Source of the DNA: JAZKID01 sp965247525
GTDB taxonomy: Bacteria > Pseudomonadota > Alphaproteobacteria > Rhizobiales > UBA4765
Direction of reading: 5' to 3'
Length of the DNA: 64,000 nucleotides
Assembly: GCA_965247525.1 (NCBI GenBank)
Contig: OZ252015.1
Span: 1,302,001-1,366,000, forward strand
Each line of letters starts with the position of its first letter. The first letter of the stretch is position 1. Positions 50,563-60,603 of the stretch are shown in pieces. The notes beneath the pieces are model-generated. The model saw nothing but the letters and a program-made list of their open reading frames with translations, was not told the origin of the DNA and did not search any database. Made by a program: the position numbers and the translations under genes.

Positions 50563-52260
50563 ATGGCGACTTCCGCTGCCAAGACCCTCATGTCGAACCG
50601 TGCCCTCCAATTTTTGGAGCAGCATGCGATGCTGCTGGAGAATGCCCAAAAGGCGATCCTCACCCGCGGTTACTGGTCGGCCTATCCTGAAACAGCCTCA
50701 GGTAAAATTTATGGCGAAACGGCGAAAGCCGATGCCGAGTCCGCTTTTTCTGCTCTGCAAAATACCCCATTCAAAATGGATCACCCCTCAAACGGAGATG
50801 TTGGCGCGGAGACCTCGCCTTACGGGCGTGCACTTGGCATCACCTACCCAAAACTGACGACGAAAGAGCTGGTCGCGCATTCGCAAAAAGCCGGCACGCA
50901 ATGGGCGCAGGTTCATTTTAATGAACGTGCCGGTGTTGCGCTTGAAATTCTCAATCGCCTCAACAAGCAGAGCTTTCTCATCGCCCATGCCGTGATGCAC
51001 ACATCAGGCCAAGCGTTTATGATGGCGTTTCAGGCGGGCGGCCCGCATGCGCAAGACCGCGGACTTGAGGCCGTCGCCTATGCCTATTCTGAACAAAGCC
51101 GCATTCCTGAGCATGCGACTTGGGAAAAGCCGACCGGCAAAGACACGGTTGTTGTGTTGCAAAAACAGTTTCGCATCATGCCACGCGGGGTCGCGCTTGT
51201 GATCGGCTGCGCGACATTCCCGACATGGAATTCCTATCCGGCTTTCTTTGCTTCGCTCGTCACCGGCAACACCGTCATTGTGAAACCGCACCCGCAGGCC
51301 ATTTTGCCGCTTGCGCTCACGGTGAAAATTGCCCGCGAGGTTTTGAGCGAAGCGGGGTTTGACCCGAATATTGTTCTGCTTGCCGCAGATGAAAATGCGT
51401 CTCCGCTTACCAAAGAATTGGCGCAGGCCGACGAGGTGAAAATCGTTGATTTTACCGGCTCCCCGCAATTTGGGAAATGGCTGCGCGAGACGCTCAAAGA
51501 CAAGCAGCTTTACACAGAAGAGGCGGGCATTAATTCGGTGGTGATTGATTCCACTGACAATTTTAAAGGCATGGCCGCCAATCTTGCATTTTCACTCTCG
51601 CTTTACACGGGGCAGATGTGTACGGCGCCGCAAAATATTTTTATCCTGAAAGGCGGCATTCAGACCACTGACGGGCATAAAACATTTGATGAGGTGGCCG
51701 ATGCAATCAAGACGGCAATCGACAAATTGCTCGCCGACCCTGATCGCGCGAGTGCCATTTTGGGCGCGGTGCAAAATCCGGCAACGGTGACGCGGGCGCT
51801 TGACGCGAGGCAGACAGGTAAAATGGTGCGGGAAGGTAGTGCGGTTGTGTTCGCAGGCCATGAAACCGCGCGGACAATGACCCCCTTATTGCTGGCGATC
51901 GAGGCGAAAGACCACAAGCTTTACAACCAGGAAAACTTTGGCCCCATCGCTTTTTTGATCGCGGTCGAAAACACGGCTGAGGCGATAGAGCTCGCTTCCG
52001 AAGGCGCGCGCAAGCAGGGCGCGATCACGGCCTCGCTTTATTCGACGAATGAAGATGTGATTTCAAAAGCGGGCATGGCGTTTGCGCAAGCGGGCGTTGC
52101 GCTTTCAATCAATCTCACCGGCCATGTCTATGTGAACCAGTCGGCGGCGTTTTCTGATTATCATGTCAGCGGTGCAAATCCTGCGGGCAATGCCAGCCTG
52201 ACCGACAGTGCTTTTGTCGCCAACCGCTTTCGGGTGGTGACAATCCGGCGGCAGGTGTAA
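50563..52260 (+). CDS. paaN: Phenylacetic acid degradation protein PaaN (aldehyde dehydrogenase)
   Basis: 565 residues from ATG 50563, preceded by CAGGAGATCT. An aldehyde dehydrogenase fold of the PaaN group: GCATFPTWNSYPAFFASLVT, PHPQAILPLALT, the catalytic-Cys segment LYTGQMCTAPQNIF, and YNQENFGPIAFL. It should oxidise the semialdehyde made by oxepin-CoA ring opening. Unlike PaaZ it has no fused hydratase domain, so the ring-opening hydrolase must be a separate protein. Confidence 0.92.
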   Translation: MATSAAKTLMSNRALQFLEQHAMLLENAQKAILTRGYWSAYPETASGKIYGETAKADAESAFSALQNTPFKMDHPSNGDVGAETSPYGRALGITYPKLTTKELVAHSQKAGTQWAQVHFNERAGVALEILNRLNKQSFLIAHAVMHTSGQAFMMAFQAGGPHAQDRGLEAVAYAYSEQSRIPEHATWEKPTGKDTVVVLQKQFRIMPRGVALVIGCATFPTWNSYPAFFASLVTGNTVIVKPHPQAILPLALTVKIAREVLSEAGFDPNIVLLAADENASPLTKELAQADEVKIVDFTGSPQFGKWLRETLKDKQLYTEEAGINSVVIDSTDNFKGMAANLAFSLSLYTGQMCTAPQNIFILKGGIQTTDGHKTFDEVADAIKTAIDKLLADPDRASAILGAVQNPATVTRALDARQTGKMVREGSAVVFAGHETARTMTPLLLAIEAKDHKLYNQENFGPIAFLIAVENTAEAIELASEGARKQGAITASLYSTNEDVISKAGMAFAQAGVALSINLTGHVYVNQSAAFSDYHVSGANPAGNASLTDSAFVANRFRVVTIRRQV

Positions 52261-52320
52261 AAACTAAATACCCGCTCACCCCTGCGAAAGCAGAGGTCTA
52301 ATTTTTTGATTTAAAATTCT

Positions 52321-52356
52321 TTTGTTTATGCGCCGTTCGGACAAGCCTCGGGCGCT
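52321..52356 (-). repeat. Single 33-bp-family repeat unit
   Basis: On the minus strand GCGCCCGAGGCTTGTCCGAA followed by CGGCGCATAAACAAA, a degraded copy of the first unit of the 40148 array. It lies in the 123-bp gap between paaN and the downstream fusion gene. That gap also has a small CTGC-GAAA-GCAG hairpin. Confidence 0.6.
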
Positions 52357-52383
52357 GGTAAGAATGAGTGGATTGGAATTGAT

Positions 52384-54429
52384 ATGACTACTCTTGTTTC
52401 AATCAGCACGCAGGGCGATGTGGCGCTGGTTGTTATCAACCACCCGCCCGTCAATGCGTTGTCGCATCAACTGCGCAGTGCGCTTTATGAGGCGGTGCAG
52501 AAGATTGAACGCTCGCCTGTGCGCGTCGCCATTTTGCTGTGCGAAGGCAAGACATTTATTGCCGGTGCCGATATTTCGGAATTTGGTCAGCCGCTCTTAA
52601 AACCAACCAATCCTGATCTGATTGCCACTATTGAGGCGAGCACAAAGCTCTGGATTGCGGCGCTGCACGGCACGGTGCTTGGTGCGGGGCTTGAACTGGC
52701 GCTTGGCTGCGATGCGCGCCTCGCGCTTGCGTCAACGCAGCTCGGCTTTCCCGAAGTCACGCTGGGGCTTATTCCCGGCGCTGGCGGAACGCAGCGCCTT
52801 CCCCGTTTGATCGGCCTTGCGCCTGCGCTCAACATCATCACCTCGGGCAAACGTCTTTCTGCACAACAGGCCAAAACAATGGGCCTCATTGATGCGGTGG
52901 TCGAGCATGATCTTCGCGCCGCAGCGCTCGATTATGCTGCAACGCTCACGGCCAAACAAAGCCTTGCTGCACGAGTTACAGTCTCAGACCAGATCGCTCT
53001 TGGCGAGACACTGTCAGCCATTGTCAAAACGGCGCGCGGGCAGGTTGCGCCGGTTGAGGCCGCGCATGCGGTAATGCTGTCGACAGAATTGCCGCTGGCG
53101 GAGGGGATCAAGCAGGAGCGCGAGATTTTTGAAACACTGACACGCAGTGCGCAAAGCCGCGCTTTGCGCTACCAGTTTTTTGCGGAACGAGAAGCTGCAA
53201 AAATTCCAGCGCTTGAAAATGTGACCCCAACCAACATTACAACAGTTGGCATCGTCGGCGGCGGCACAATGGGCTGCGGAATTGCAATGGCCTGTCTTCA
53301 AAGCGGATTTTCGGTTGTGCTTGTCGACCAAAACGACGCCGCGCTGGCAAAGGCTTGGGCGTCGATTGATGCGGAGCTGCAAAAGGCAAAAGCGCGCGGC
53401 CTTTTGAATACGACGCCGGAATTGGCATTGGAGCATCTGGTCGCCAGCACGGACTTGAGCGAGTTGAAGCGCTGCGACCTTGTCATCGAAGCCGTGTATG
53501 AAGATATGGACATTAAAAAGAGCCTGCTGGTACAGCTTGGCGCCATTCTTCCTGCGTCGACGCTTCTTGCCAGCAACACGTCTTATCTTGATATTGATGA
53601 ATTGGCGCAGGCAAGTGCGCGTGCCGACAGGTTTTTGGGCCTGCACTTTTTTGCACCCGCGCAGATTATGAAACTGGTTGAAATCGTCGCGGGGAAAAAG
53701 ACCGTGCCGCAAACGCTTGGCGCAGGGTTTGCGCTGGCCAAAGCGTTGCAAAAAACCGGCGTGCTGTCACACAACAGCGAAGGTTTTATCGGCAACCGGA
53801 TTTGGCAGGCCTATCGCCGTGAGTGCGAATATCTTTTGGAAGACGGATCAAGCCCCTATGAGATTGATGCCGCCATGCAACAGTTTGGTTTTGCACTGGG
53901 GCCGTTTGCCGTTGCTGATATGTCGGGGCTCGATATTGCATGCGCACAGCGCCAGCGGCGCGCAGGCAAACGCCCTGATGGAGAGCGTTATGTCGAAATT
54001 CCTGACTTTCTTTGCGATGCGGGGCGCTTGGGGCGCAAAACCGGCAAAGGCTGGTATGATTACAAGGACGGCAAAGCAGTGCCTTCTGACGAAGTGCTCA
54101 ACATCATTGTGCAGGAGCGTGCACGAAAAGGGTTCATCGCCGCGAGCCCTCGCGCCGATACGGTGCAGGCAAGGCTGCTGGCGGTAATTGTCAACGAGGC
54201 CAGCAAGCTTCTTGATGAACATGTGGCGCTGCGGGCGTCGGACATCGATGTTGTCATGGTCAAAGGCTATGGCTGGCCAAAATGGCGCGGCGGCCCTTTG
54301 TGCGAGGCAGATGAAATCGGGGTTGCAAACATGCTGCCGCTGTTGGTGCAACTCGCGGACAAAAACGGCCTGATCATTTCACAGATGTTGACAACGCGAG
54401 CCATGCAAAATCTAAAATTTGTTGCTTGA
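52384..54429 (+). CDS. Enoyl-CoA hydratase / 3-hydroxyacyl-CoA dehydrogenase fusion
   Basis: 681 residues. N-terminal crotonase domain (IAGADISEFG; LHGTVLGAGLELALGCD; FPEVTLGLIPGAGGTQ with both catalytic Glu), then an NAD-binding 3-hydroxyacyl-CoA dehydrogenase (VGIVGGGTMGCGIAMACLQ; catalytic His in GLHFFAPAQIMKLVEIV) and C-terminal HCDH domains. In this position it can cover the PaaF and PaaH steps of phenylacetate beta-oxidation. A general FadJ-type beta-oxidation role is equally compatible. Confidence 0.9.
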   Translation: MTTLVSISTQGDVALVVINHPPVNALSHQLRSALYEAVQKIERSPVRVAILLCEGKTFIAGADISEFGQPLLKPTNPDLIATIEASTKLWIAALHGTVLGAGLELALGCDARLALASTQLGFPEVTLGLIPGAGGTQRLPRLIGLAPALNIITSGKRLSAQQAKTMGLIDAVVEHDLRAAALDYAATLTAKQSLAARVTVSDQIALGETLSAIVKTARGQVAPVEAAHAVMLSTELPLAEGIKQEREIFETLTRSAQSRALRYQFFAEREAAKIPALENVTPTNITTVGIVGGGTMGCGIAMACLQSGFSVVLVDQNDAALAKAWASIDAELQKAKARGLLNTTPELALEHLVASTDLSELKRCDLVIEAVYEDMDIKKSLLVQLGAILPASTLLASNTSYLDIDELAQASARADRFLGLHFFAPAQIMKLVEIVAGKKTVPQTLGAGFALAKALQKTGVLSHNSEGFIGNRIWQAYRRECEYLLEDGSSPYEIDAAMQQFGFALGPFAVADMSGLDIACAQRQRRAGKRPDGERYVEIPDFLCDAGRLGRKTGKGWYDYKDGKAVPSDEVLNIIVQERARKGFIAASPRADTVQARLLAVIVNEASKLLDEHVALRASDIDVVMVKGYGWPKWRGGPLCEADEIGVANMLPLLVQLADKNGLIISQMLTTRAMQNLKFVA

Positions 54430-54430
54430 C

Positions 54431-54468
54431 GACAAAACAGACCGGAATCGCTGCCGGTCTGTTTTGAG
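54431..54468 (+). terminator. Terminator hairpin after the hydratase/dehydrogenase gene
   Basis: Perfect 13-bp stem CAAAACAGACCGG (54433-54445) with CCGGTCTGTTTTG (54454-54466), 8-nt loop. The T-run (TTTT) is inside the stem, so termination strength is uncertain. It can serve both converging genes. Confidence 0.75.
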
Positions 54469-54504
54469 CCCACTCAATTTAAGGTGTCTGCTCTTAAAAA
54501 GAAT

Positions 54505-54861
54505 TTATCGGGGCTGAACGTCGTAATAGGCAAATGCGCTCTCACGTATTTGACCATCATTCTTGGTCAGCTCACTCAGTTCATAAACGGGCGCGCGCTC
54601 TAAAAGTTCCTTCGTGTAAGGAACTACATAGCCTTCTTTCTCTTTTTGAAAATCCAGAGATGACCATGGAATGGGATGATATTTTTCACCAATGCCGAGA
54701 ATTCCGGCAAAGCCAACCACGGCGAAAAGAATGCGGTCTGAAAGTTTATCGAGGACAATATCTTCAATATGACCAATGGCTTCACCGCTGGTGTTGTAGA
54801 CTTTTGTACCGGTAACGCGGGACGCTTGAATGGCGCGCGTATGGCCTGCTGCTGTTGACAT
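54505..54861 (-). CDS. PRC-barrel domain protein
   Basis: 118 residues, one PRC-barrel (ASRVTGTKVYNTSGEAIGHI, VLDKLSDRILFAVVGFAG, IPWSSLDF). In alphaproteobacteria such small PRC-barrel proteins are frequent members of the general stress regulon. The ATG has a strong AAGGAG site and an EcfG-like promoter upstream. The molecular function is unknown. Confidence 0.9.
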   Translation of the reverse strand: MSTAAGHTRAIQASRVTGTKVYNTSGEAIGHIEDIVLDKLSDRILFAVVGFAGILGIGEKYHPIPWSSLDFQKEKEGYVVPYTKELLERAPVYELSELTKNDGQIRESAFAYYDVQPR

Positions 54862-54898
54862 AAAATCACTCCTTGAAAATTTTGGGTTGTATCTAATT

Positions 54899-54923
54899 AA
54901 CCAACAATATGTGGGATTGTTCC
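54899..54923 (-). promoter_or_regulatory. EcfG-like (general stress) promoter of the PRC-barrel gene
   Basis: On the minus strand GGAAC - 16 nt - GGTT, one mismatch from the alphaproteobacterial general stress consensus GGAAC-N16/17-CGTT. It lies 38 nt before the PRC-barrel ATG. The -35 element touches the stop codon of the upstream topoisomerase gene. Confidence 0.5.
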
Positions 54924-55993
54924 TAGTTTTTGGCCAGCCTCGAATGAAGCAAAGCCAAGACAGCCGCCTCTTCGGCGCTCAGCTGTTTCAGGTTTTTCAG
55001 CTCGGCGCTGATTTTGGCTTTGATTTGCATCACGGGATCGCCGCCCAGATAGGCGTCGATAATTTCAGGATGGACATAACATTTGCGGCAGATGGTGGGC
55101 GTGTTTCCAAGGCGCGCCGCCACGGCCTCAATCGCTTGCCGCACATTTTTCTTGGCCGCTGCCGCGCTGTCGACATGCTCAAATTCATCGAGTGCGATGG
55201 CCGCAAGCACGGTTCCCGCCCATGTTCTGAAATCTTTCGCAGTGATGTCGGCGCCGCTGATGTCTTTCAAATACGCATTTACATCGGAGGATGTGACATC
55301 GTGTACCTTTCCCCTTTCATCGACATAAGCGAAGAGGTTTTGCCCCGGCAGGTCTTGGCAATCGCGCACAATTTTGGCAATGCGCTTGTCGGTGTATTTC
55401 AAATCCCATGACTTGCCGCTTTTACCCTTGAAACGAAATTGCAGTTTTGAGCCGCTGATATTGACGTGGCGATCGTGCAATGTTGTGAGGCCAAAGCTAT
55501 TGTTGTCCTTGGCATAGCTGTCATTGCCGACGCGGATCAGCGTATGCTCCAGAAGTGAGATGACAGTTGCCAGAACCTTTTCACGGCACAATGTCCGCTT
55601 GCGCATATCGGCAGCGATTTTTTTGCGGATCTTGGGCAAGGCTTTTGCAAAGCCGAGCATGTGCTCAAACTTGGCACTGTCGCGGGACGCGCGAAAACCG
55701 GTATGGTAACGATATTGCTTACGGCCTTTTGCGTCCGTACCTGTGGCCTGCAAATGGCCTTTTGCTTTGGCGCAGATCCAGACATCGTCCCATGCCGGTG
55801 GAATGACGAGCGCCTTGATGCGCGCTTTGGTCGCAGCGTCAGTGACAGGTTTGCCGCTTAACCCCGTATAGGTAAAGCTTTTTCCTTTGCGGTGGCGGTG
55901 AATGCCGCGCGTCGCATCATTGATATAAACAAGGCCTGCATCTTTGGCTGCATGTTTGGGGTCAGCAAGAGGCGTGGTTGAAGCAGACGGCAT
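54923..55993 (-). CDS. DNA topoisomerase IB
   Basis: 356 residues, poxvirus-type topoisomerase I. N-terminal domain with PPAWDDVWICAKAKGHLQAT; catalytic domain with RVGNDSYAKDNNSFGLTTL, KDFRTWAGTVLAA, and the nucleophile Tyr in CRKCYVHPEIIDAY. It relaxes supercoils of either sign by a 3'-phosphotyrosine intermediate. Such enzymes are scattered among bacteria and often sit with stress genes, as here beside the PRC-barrel gene. Confidence 0.94.
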   Translation of the reverse strand: MPSASTTPLADPKHAAKDAGLVYINDATRGIHRHRKGKSFTYTGLSGKPVTDAATKARIKALVIPPAWDDVWICAKAKGHLQATGTDAKGRKQYRYHTGFRASRDSAKFEHMLGFAKALPKIRKKIAADMRKRTLCREKVLATVISLLEHTLIRVGNDSYAKDNNSFGLTTLHDRHVNISGSKLQFRFKGKSGKSWDLKYTDKRIAKIVRDCQDLPGQNLFAYVDERGKVHDVTSSDVNAYLKDISGADITAKDFRTWAGTVLAAIALDEFEHVDSAAAAKKNVRQAIEAVAARLGNTPTICRKCYVHPEIIDAYLGGDPVMQIKAKISAELKNLKQLSAEEAAVLALLHSRLAKN

Positions 55994-56048
55994 GCCAGTC
56001 TAAACCGCCAATGCGCTTCTCTGTTCCAGAATGATAAAATGCGGCCAG

Positions 56049-57341
56049 CTATGCCGGCTCGGTTTTTTGCTCATCCAGTTGCGCAAGGTCAATTTTCATG
56101 CGCAAAAGCTGCGGTGAGAAAAACGCGGTTGCAGCAACCACACCTAATGTGCCGACGCCGCCAAGGACAATGGCGGGCAGCAGGCCTAGAAACCGCGCCG
56201 CAACGCCGGATTCAAAAGCGCCAAGCTCGTTCGACGAAATGATGAACATTGAATTGATGCCCGATACGCGCCCGCGCATGTCGGACGGGGTCATGATTTG
56301 AAGAATGGTCTGGCGCATGACCATGCTGACATTGTCAAAGCCCCCCGACAGCGCCAGAAACAGCATGGCAGAGGCATAGGATGTGCTGAGGCCAAAGCCG
56401 ATCATCGACAGGCCAAAGCCGCCAACTGTTGCCAGAAGCACGCTGCCCCGCAATGTTTGAAGCGGGCGTATTGCCAGCATGAGCCCGATGCTGACAGACC
56501 CGACCGCGGGCGCCGCCCGCAGCAGGCCAAGCCCTTCAGAACCCGTGTGCAACACCTCGGCGGCAAATACCGGTAGCAATGCAACCGCGCCGCCAAGCAG
56601 CACAGCGAACATATCGAGCGCCATCACCGAGAGCACGACGGGATTGTTCCAGATATAGCGCCAACCGGCCTTGATGCTTTGGCCTGCGCTCTCGCCCTTT
56701 TTCTCATTGCGAAACAGGCGCGCCGTTCCGCCAAGACAGGCCAGCAAAACAAAGCCTGTGCTGAGAAGGGTCGCAGGGATCAACCAAGCAACCGCAGCGC
56801 CATACCCGCCATAAATCAAACCCGTAAGCGCAGGCGCTGTGATGGTTCCGACCTGAAACCCAGAACTCATCCATGCCGCACCTGCGGAAAAAAGCTTGCG
56901 CGGGACAATTTGCGGAAACAGCGAAAAGGAGGCGGGCATGGCAAAGGCGCGGGCAATGCCGGAAATGATGACGCCTGCAAAAATATAGGTGACAACGCTG
57001 ATGCCGGGCGGGTGAACAAGACCGCCTGCGACAACGAACAGGCCGATGGCATTTAACGCCAGAACGGAGATGCAAAGAAGATACACCCTGTGCGGCCGCG
57101 ACTGGTCAACGATATGCCCGGCGATCACAGCACAAACCAGAGCCGGCAAAGCTTCGGCAAGACCGGCAAGGCCAAGCATTAACGGATCATGGGTCAGCGA
57201 ATAAATCTGCCAGCCGACGATGACGGCCTGCGCCTGCATGGCCATAAAGGTAAAAATGCGGGCGATCAGCAACAGCCGAAAATCCCTGATGCGCAGAACG
57301 TCGATAGAAAGTTTGGGAAGCGTGCGTTTCATACGTGCCAC
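56049..57341 (-). CDS. MFS transporter (EntS/MFS_3-like)
   Basis: 430 residues, 11-12 hydrophobic segments. Motif-A-like loop GHIVDQSRPHRVYL after the second helix; N-terminus DFRLLLIARIFTFMAMQAQ typical of the MFS_3 group that includes enterobactin exporter EntS. The substrate is unknown and no siderophore genes are nearby. Start at 57341; MKRTLP at 57332 is an alternative. Confidence 0.9.
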   Translation of the reverse strand: MARMKRTLPKLSIDVLRIRDFRLLLIARIFTFMAMQAQAVIVGWQIYSLTHDPLMLGLAGLAEALPALVCAVIAGHIVDQSRPHRVYLLCISVLALNAIGLFVVAGGLVHPPGISVVTYIFAGVIISGIARAFAMPASFSLFPQIVPRKLFSAGAAWMSSGFQVGTITAPALTGLIYGGYGAAVAWLIPATLLSTGFVLLACLGGTARLFRNEKKGESAGQSIKAGWRYIWNNPVVLSVMALDMFAVLLGGAVALLPVFAAEVLHTGSEGLGLLRAAPAVGSVSIGLMLAIRPLQTLRGSVLLATVGGFGLSMIGFGLSTSYASAMLFLALSGGFDNVSMVMRQTILQIMTPSDMRGRVSGINSMFIISSNELGAFESGVAARFLGLLPAIVLGGVGTLGVVAATAFFSPQLLRMKIDLAQLDEQKTEPA

Positions 57342-57374
57342 ATTGATCTGCGCCGATCGCGCCCGTCAACTGGC

Positions 57375-57995
<621 letters not shown>

Positions 57996-58051
57996 GGCTC
58001 TTCAAGCTTTCCAGATTTATCATCACAGCGCTAGAAAAAAGCGCAGCGTTT

Positions 58052-59893
58052 TTAAGGTTGCACGGAAAGCAAAACGCTCGCATCGGTGCTGAGATGGTCG
58101 ATGATAAGAAAGCCGCCTTTTTGTTCGGCATGGCCGCAGGCGGCGCATGACACAAATTGTGCTTTTGCAGGCAGTTGCAGCGTCAGCCCGTCAACCGGTT
58201 GGGGCACTGACAGCTGGACGTTGAGCTGTGTCGCGTTTTGCTGCACATCAATGCCGATCTGGTCGCGCGCTGTCCAGAACTGGCCAAACTGGGCCACGGA
58301 GCCGTACCAGGCGCTGTCTCCCATCGCTTCGACAAAGCCTTTTTCAAAAGCGAATTTCTGACCGATGACATCGGGATGAATCAAAATATTGAACAAGGCG
58401 CCGTATTTTTTGAGTTTTTCGGCCAAAACAATAGCCTGCGGCAAGCGGTCCAGCATCGGCGGGTCAAAAAGATCCTCAACCGTAATCGGAAACTCAAAAA
58501 CGGGGACTTCGGCGATGGTGTCGCGGCCATAGGTCAGCTGAAAGGGAAGGTGGGTGATTGAATCATTGGCTGTCACAGATGAGCTGAAAAGGTAATGGGT
58601 CGCCGCCAGCGCCTGGGGCAGAATGTAGGGGTCGCGCAAATGGCCGGGGCGGAACGACACGACAGGCCTTTCCGGTTCAAAATGGTCGAGCAAAAATTTA
58701 CTCACGCGCAGCTCGCCAAGAATTGTGCCGCCAACCGTGGTGTTTTTGTCTTTTACGAAAGGAACATAGTTGGGATAGGCTTCTTTGCCTGTGCCCATTT
58801 CAAATTTGTCGAAGCTTTGCGAGTGGGCAATGGAATGGCTGGCAATTTCCATATTCATGGCCCGAATTTTTGAAAGTGTTTTTGTGCCCTCGTCGGTAAA
58901 GAAAATATCATCATTCCAGTCGCGCACATATTTGACCTGCATGAAATAGGTCGCGCTGATATGGTTTTCGCTTTCATAGGCGGCATATTGCACGGCATTC
59001 AAAAGAGATTTTGTGTAGTCAATGTCATGTGTCAGCTGCACAGTCAGTGCTTTTCCGTGCGGCACGGTCCACAAGGTCACGCCGCTTTGCTGGCCTTTGA
59101 TGTAAACGTTTTTTAGAAAACGAAGCATGACATCGAGCGTCGGCTCATAAGCATTGACATAGCTGGTGGCGATATCCTGCTGCCGGTTGTTATAGCCTTT
59201 TTGCAAAAAATAGCCGATGTCAAAGCCCAGCGCATACGCCGTGCCCGCCGCATTGCGCAAGATGGCCGGTGTTCCGTCTTGATAGGTTGCAATGGTGTTG
59301 GCAGATTGTGCGACATAGCTGTAAGCGCCGAGGGCAGGATTTTTGGCGCTGCCAATTTTCAGCGTTTTTTCATCGGGGTCGGTAAAGTTTGATGTCGCAG
59401 CATCGGCTGCTGAGAACAGCAGTTGCGTTGCGTTTTTATTCGGCACGACATCTTCATAGTTAAAAATATTTTTTAGCGCGCCGGTAAAAACCTGCTGGGC
59501 AATCAGCGTGCCGCCTTTTGATGGAAAGGCGCTGAGCGCGCCCAGCGCGTCCGCTGACAGGTTACGGCCTGTAATGTTTGGAAACACATAGACCACTTTA
59601 TGCTTGAGCGCGGCCTGATAATCTGTCGTCATCATAAACGGAATGCCGATGGTTTTCAGGCCGTGCGCCAAGGCCATCCAGTCGGATGTCGTGTCGGTGA
59701 GCAGAACCGCCATCCGGCTGTCGGAGCCTGTGGCATAGACCTCCCATTTTGCGGGAGTTGGCGGTTCGACAATACTGACATCGCTTGGCCCCGACAGGTC
59801 TTTGAAGCGGTAGAAATAATCTTGGGACTGGTACCAGTAAGCGGCAATAGGGACGGCAAACAGCAAAAATGCCAAAAGGAGAACGCGTTTCAT
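58052..59893 (-). CDS. Exported polysaccharide deacetylase-like protein
   Basis: 613 residues. An N-terminal signal-anchor (MKRVLLLAFLLFAVPIAAYW) is followed by an alpha/beta region (about 50-250) resembling a glutamine-amidotransferase-like fold. A NodB-type deacetylase domain follows (about 285-520): LTVQLTHDIDYTKS gives the Asp pair, MEIASHSIAHSQS the zinc histidines, and VVSFRPGHLRDP the arginine motif. The C-terminal 100 residues are beta-rich. It probably deacetylates an envelope polysaccharide. A CAAC pair near the C-terminus is unusual. Confidence 0.85.
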   Translation of the reverse strand: MKRVLLLAFLLFAVPIAAYWYQSQDYFYRFKDLSGPSDVSIVEPPTPAKWEVYATGSDSRMAVLLTDTTSDWMALAHGLKTIGIPFMMTTDYQAALKHKVVYVFPNITGRNLSADALGALSAFPSKGGTLIAQQVFTGALKNIFNYEDVVPNKNATQLLFSAADAATSNFTDPDEKTLKIGSAKNPALGAYSYVAQSANTIATYQDGTPAILRNAAGTAYALGFDIGYFLQKGYNNRQQDIATSYVNAYEPTLDVMLRFLKNVYIKGQQSGVTLWTVPHGKALTVQLTHDIDYTKSLLNAVQYAAYESENHISATYFMQVKYVRDWNDDIFFTDEGTKTLSKIRAMNMEIASHSIAHSQSFDKFEMGTGKEAYPNYVPFVKDKNTTVGGTILGELRVSKFLLDHFEPERPVVSFRPGHLRDPYILPQALAATHYLFSSSVTANDSITHLPFQLTYGRDTIAEVPVFEFPITVEDLFDPPMLDRLPQAIVLAEKLKKYGALFNILIHPDVIGQKFAFEKGFVEAMGDSAWYGSVAQFGQFWTARDQIGIDVQQNATQLNVQLSVPQPVDGLTLQLPAKAQFVSCAACGHAEQKGGFLIIDHLSTDASVLLSVQP

Positions 59894-60052
59894 CTTTGCC
59901 TCAATGTTGCCAGCGCGCCAGATTTTGCGGTGTTCAGCTTTGAGCAGTTTAAGAGTGTTTCACCTTGTTTCGGCAAGTCCAATTTACGCAGCTGCACTGA
60001 TAAACGGGTGCAGGCTGATGTCTTTACAGGATGACCAGCGCCGGCAGGTTAT

Positions 60053-60598
60053 TTATTGCGCAAGAAGGGTGCGAATATTGCTTTCCGTTTCAGCGTAATT
60101 TCCTTCGCCAAAATGCGTGTAGACAACCTGCCCCTGCTTATCGATGAGGTAAAAAGCGGGCCAGTAATGGTTGTTGTATCTTGTCCATGTGTCGAGCTGA
60201 TTGTCGACGGCCACGGGATAGGTGATCCCGAATTTTGTCACGGCGGCGCTGACATTCGCGATTTTCTTTTCGGCCTCAAATTCGGGCGCCTGAACACCAA
60301 TTACAATGAGACCCTGTTCGCGAAATTTTTCATTCCACGCTTTCACATAGGGTAGCGTATTGACGCAGTTGTAGCAGGAATAGGTCCAGAAATCGACGAG
60401 CACGACCTTGCCACGCAAAGCGGACAGACGCAGCGGCTTGCTGTTCAGCCAAGCCTCGATGCCCGAAAACTCCGGCGCGGAATAGGGCTTGGCCAGTCCC
60501 TCTTGCAAGCCGGCGCCGGGCTTTGCCACCGCGGCGTTCACGCTGGCAAAAACAAAACTCAACGCAGAAGCAATCAAAAGACAGCCGAGACTTTTCAT
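60053..60598 (-). CDS. Exported TlpA/DipZ-like thioredoxin-fold protein
   Basis: 181 residues with a Sec signal peptide (about 1-25). Thioredoxin fold with redox motif Cys75-Tyr-Asn-Cys78 in DFWTYSCYNCVNTLPY, GVQAPEFEAEKK, and the cis-Pro region HYWPAFYLID. This matches the redoxin domain of DipZ-type proteins. Encoded 5 nt after a periplasmic MsrA that has one cysteine only, so it is a good candidate for the MsrA reductant. Confidence 0.9.
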   Translation of the reverse strand: MKSLGCLLIASALSFVFASVNAAVAKPGAGLQEGLAKPYSAPEFSGIEAWLNSKPLRLSALRGKVVLVDFWTYSCYNCVNTLPYVKAWNEKFREQGLIVIGVQAPEFEAEKKIANVSAAVTKFGITYPVAVDNQLDTWTRYNNHYWPAFYLIDKQGQVVYTHFGEGNYAETESNIRTLLAQ

Positions 60599-60603
60599 GG
60601 ATT

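Noticed and set aside
53014..53751. 245-codon minus-strand frame opposite the hydratase/dehydrogenase gene
   Set aside because: Antisense shadow of a firmly identified gene.
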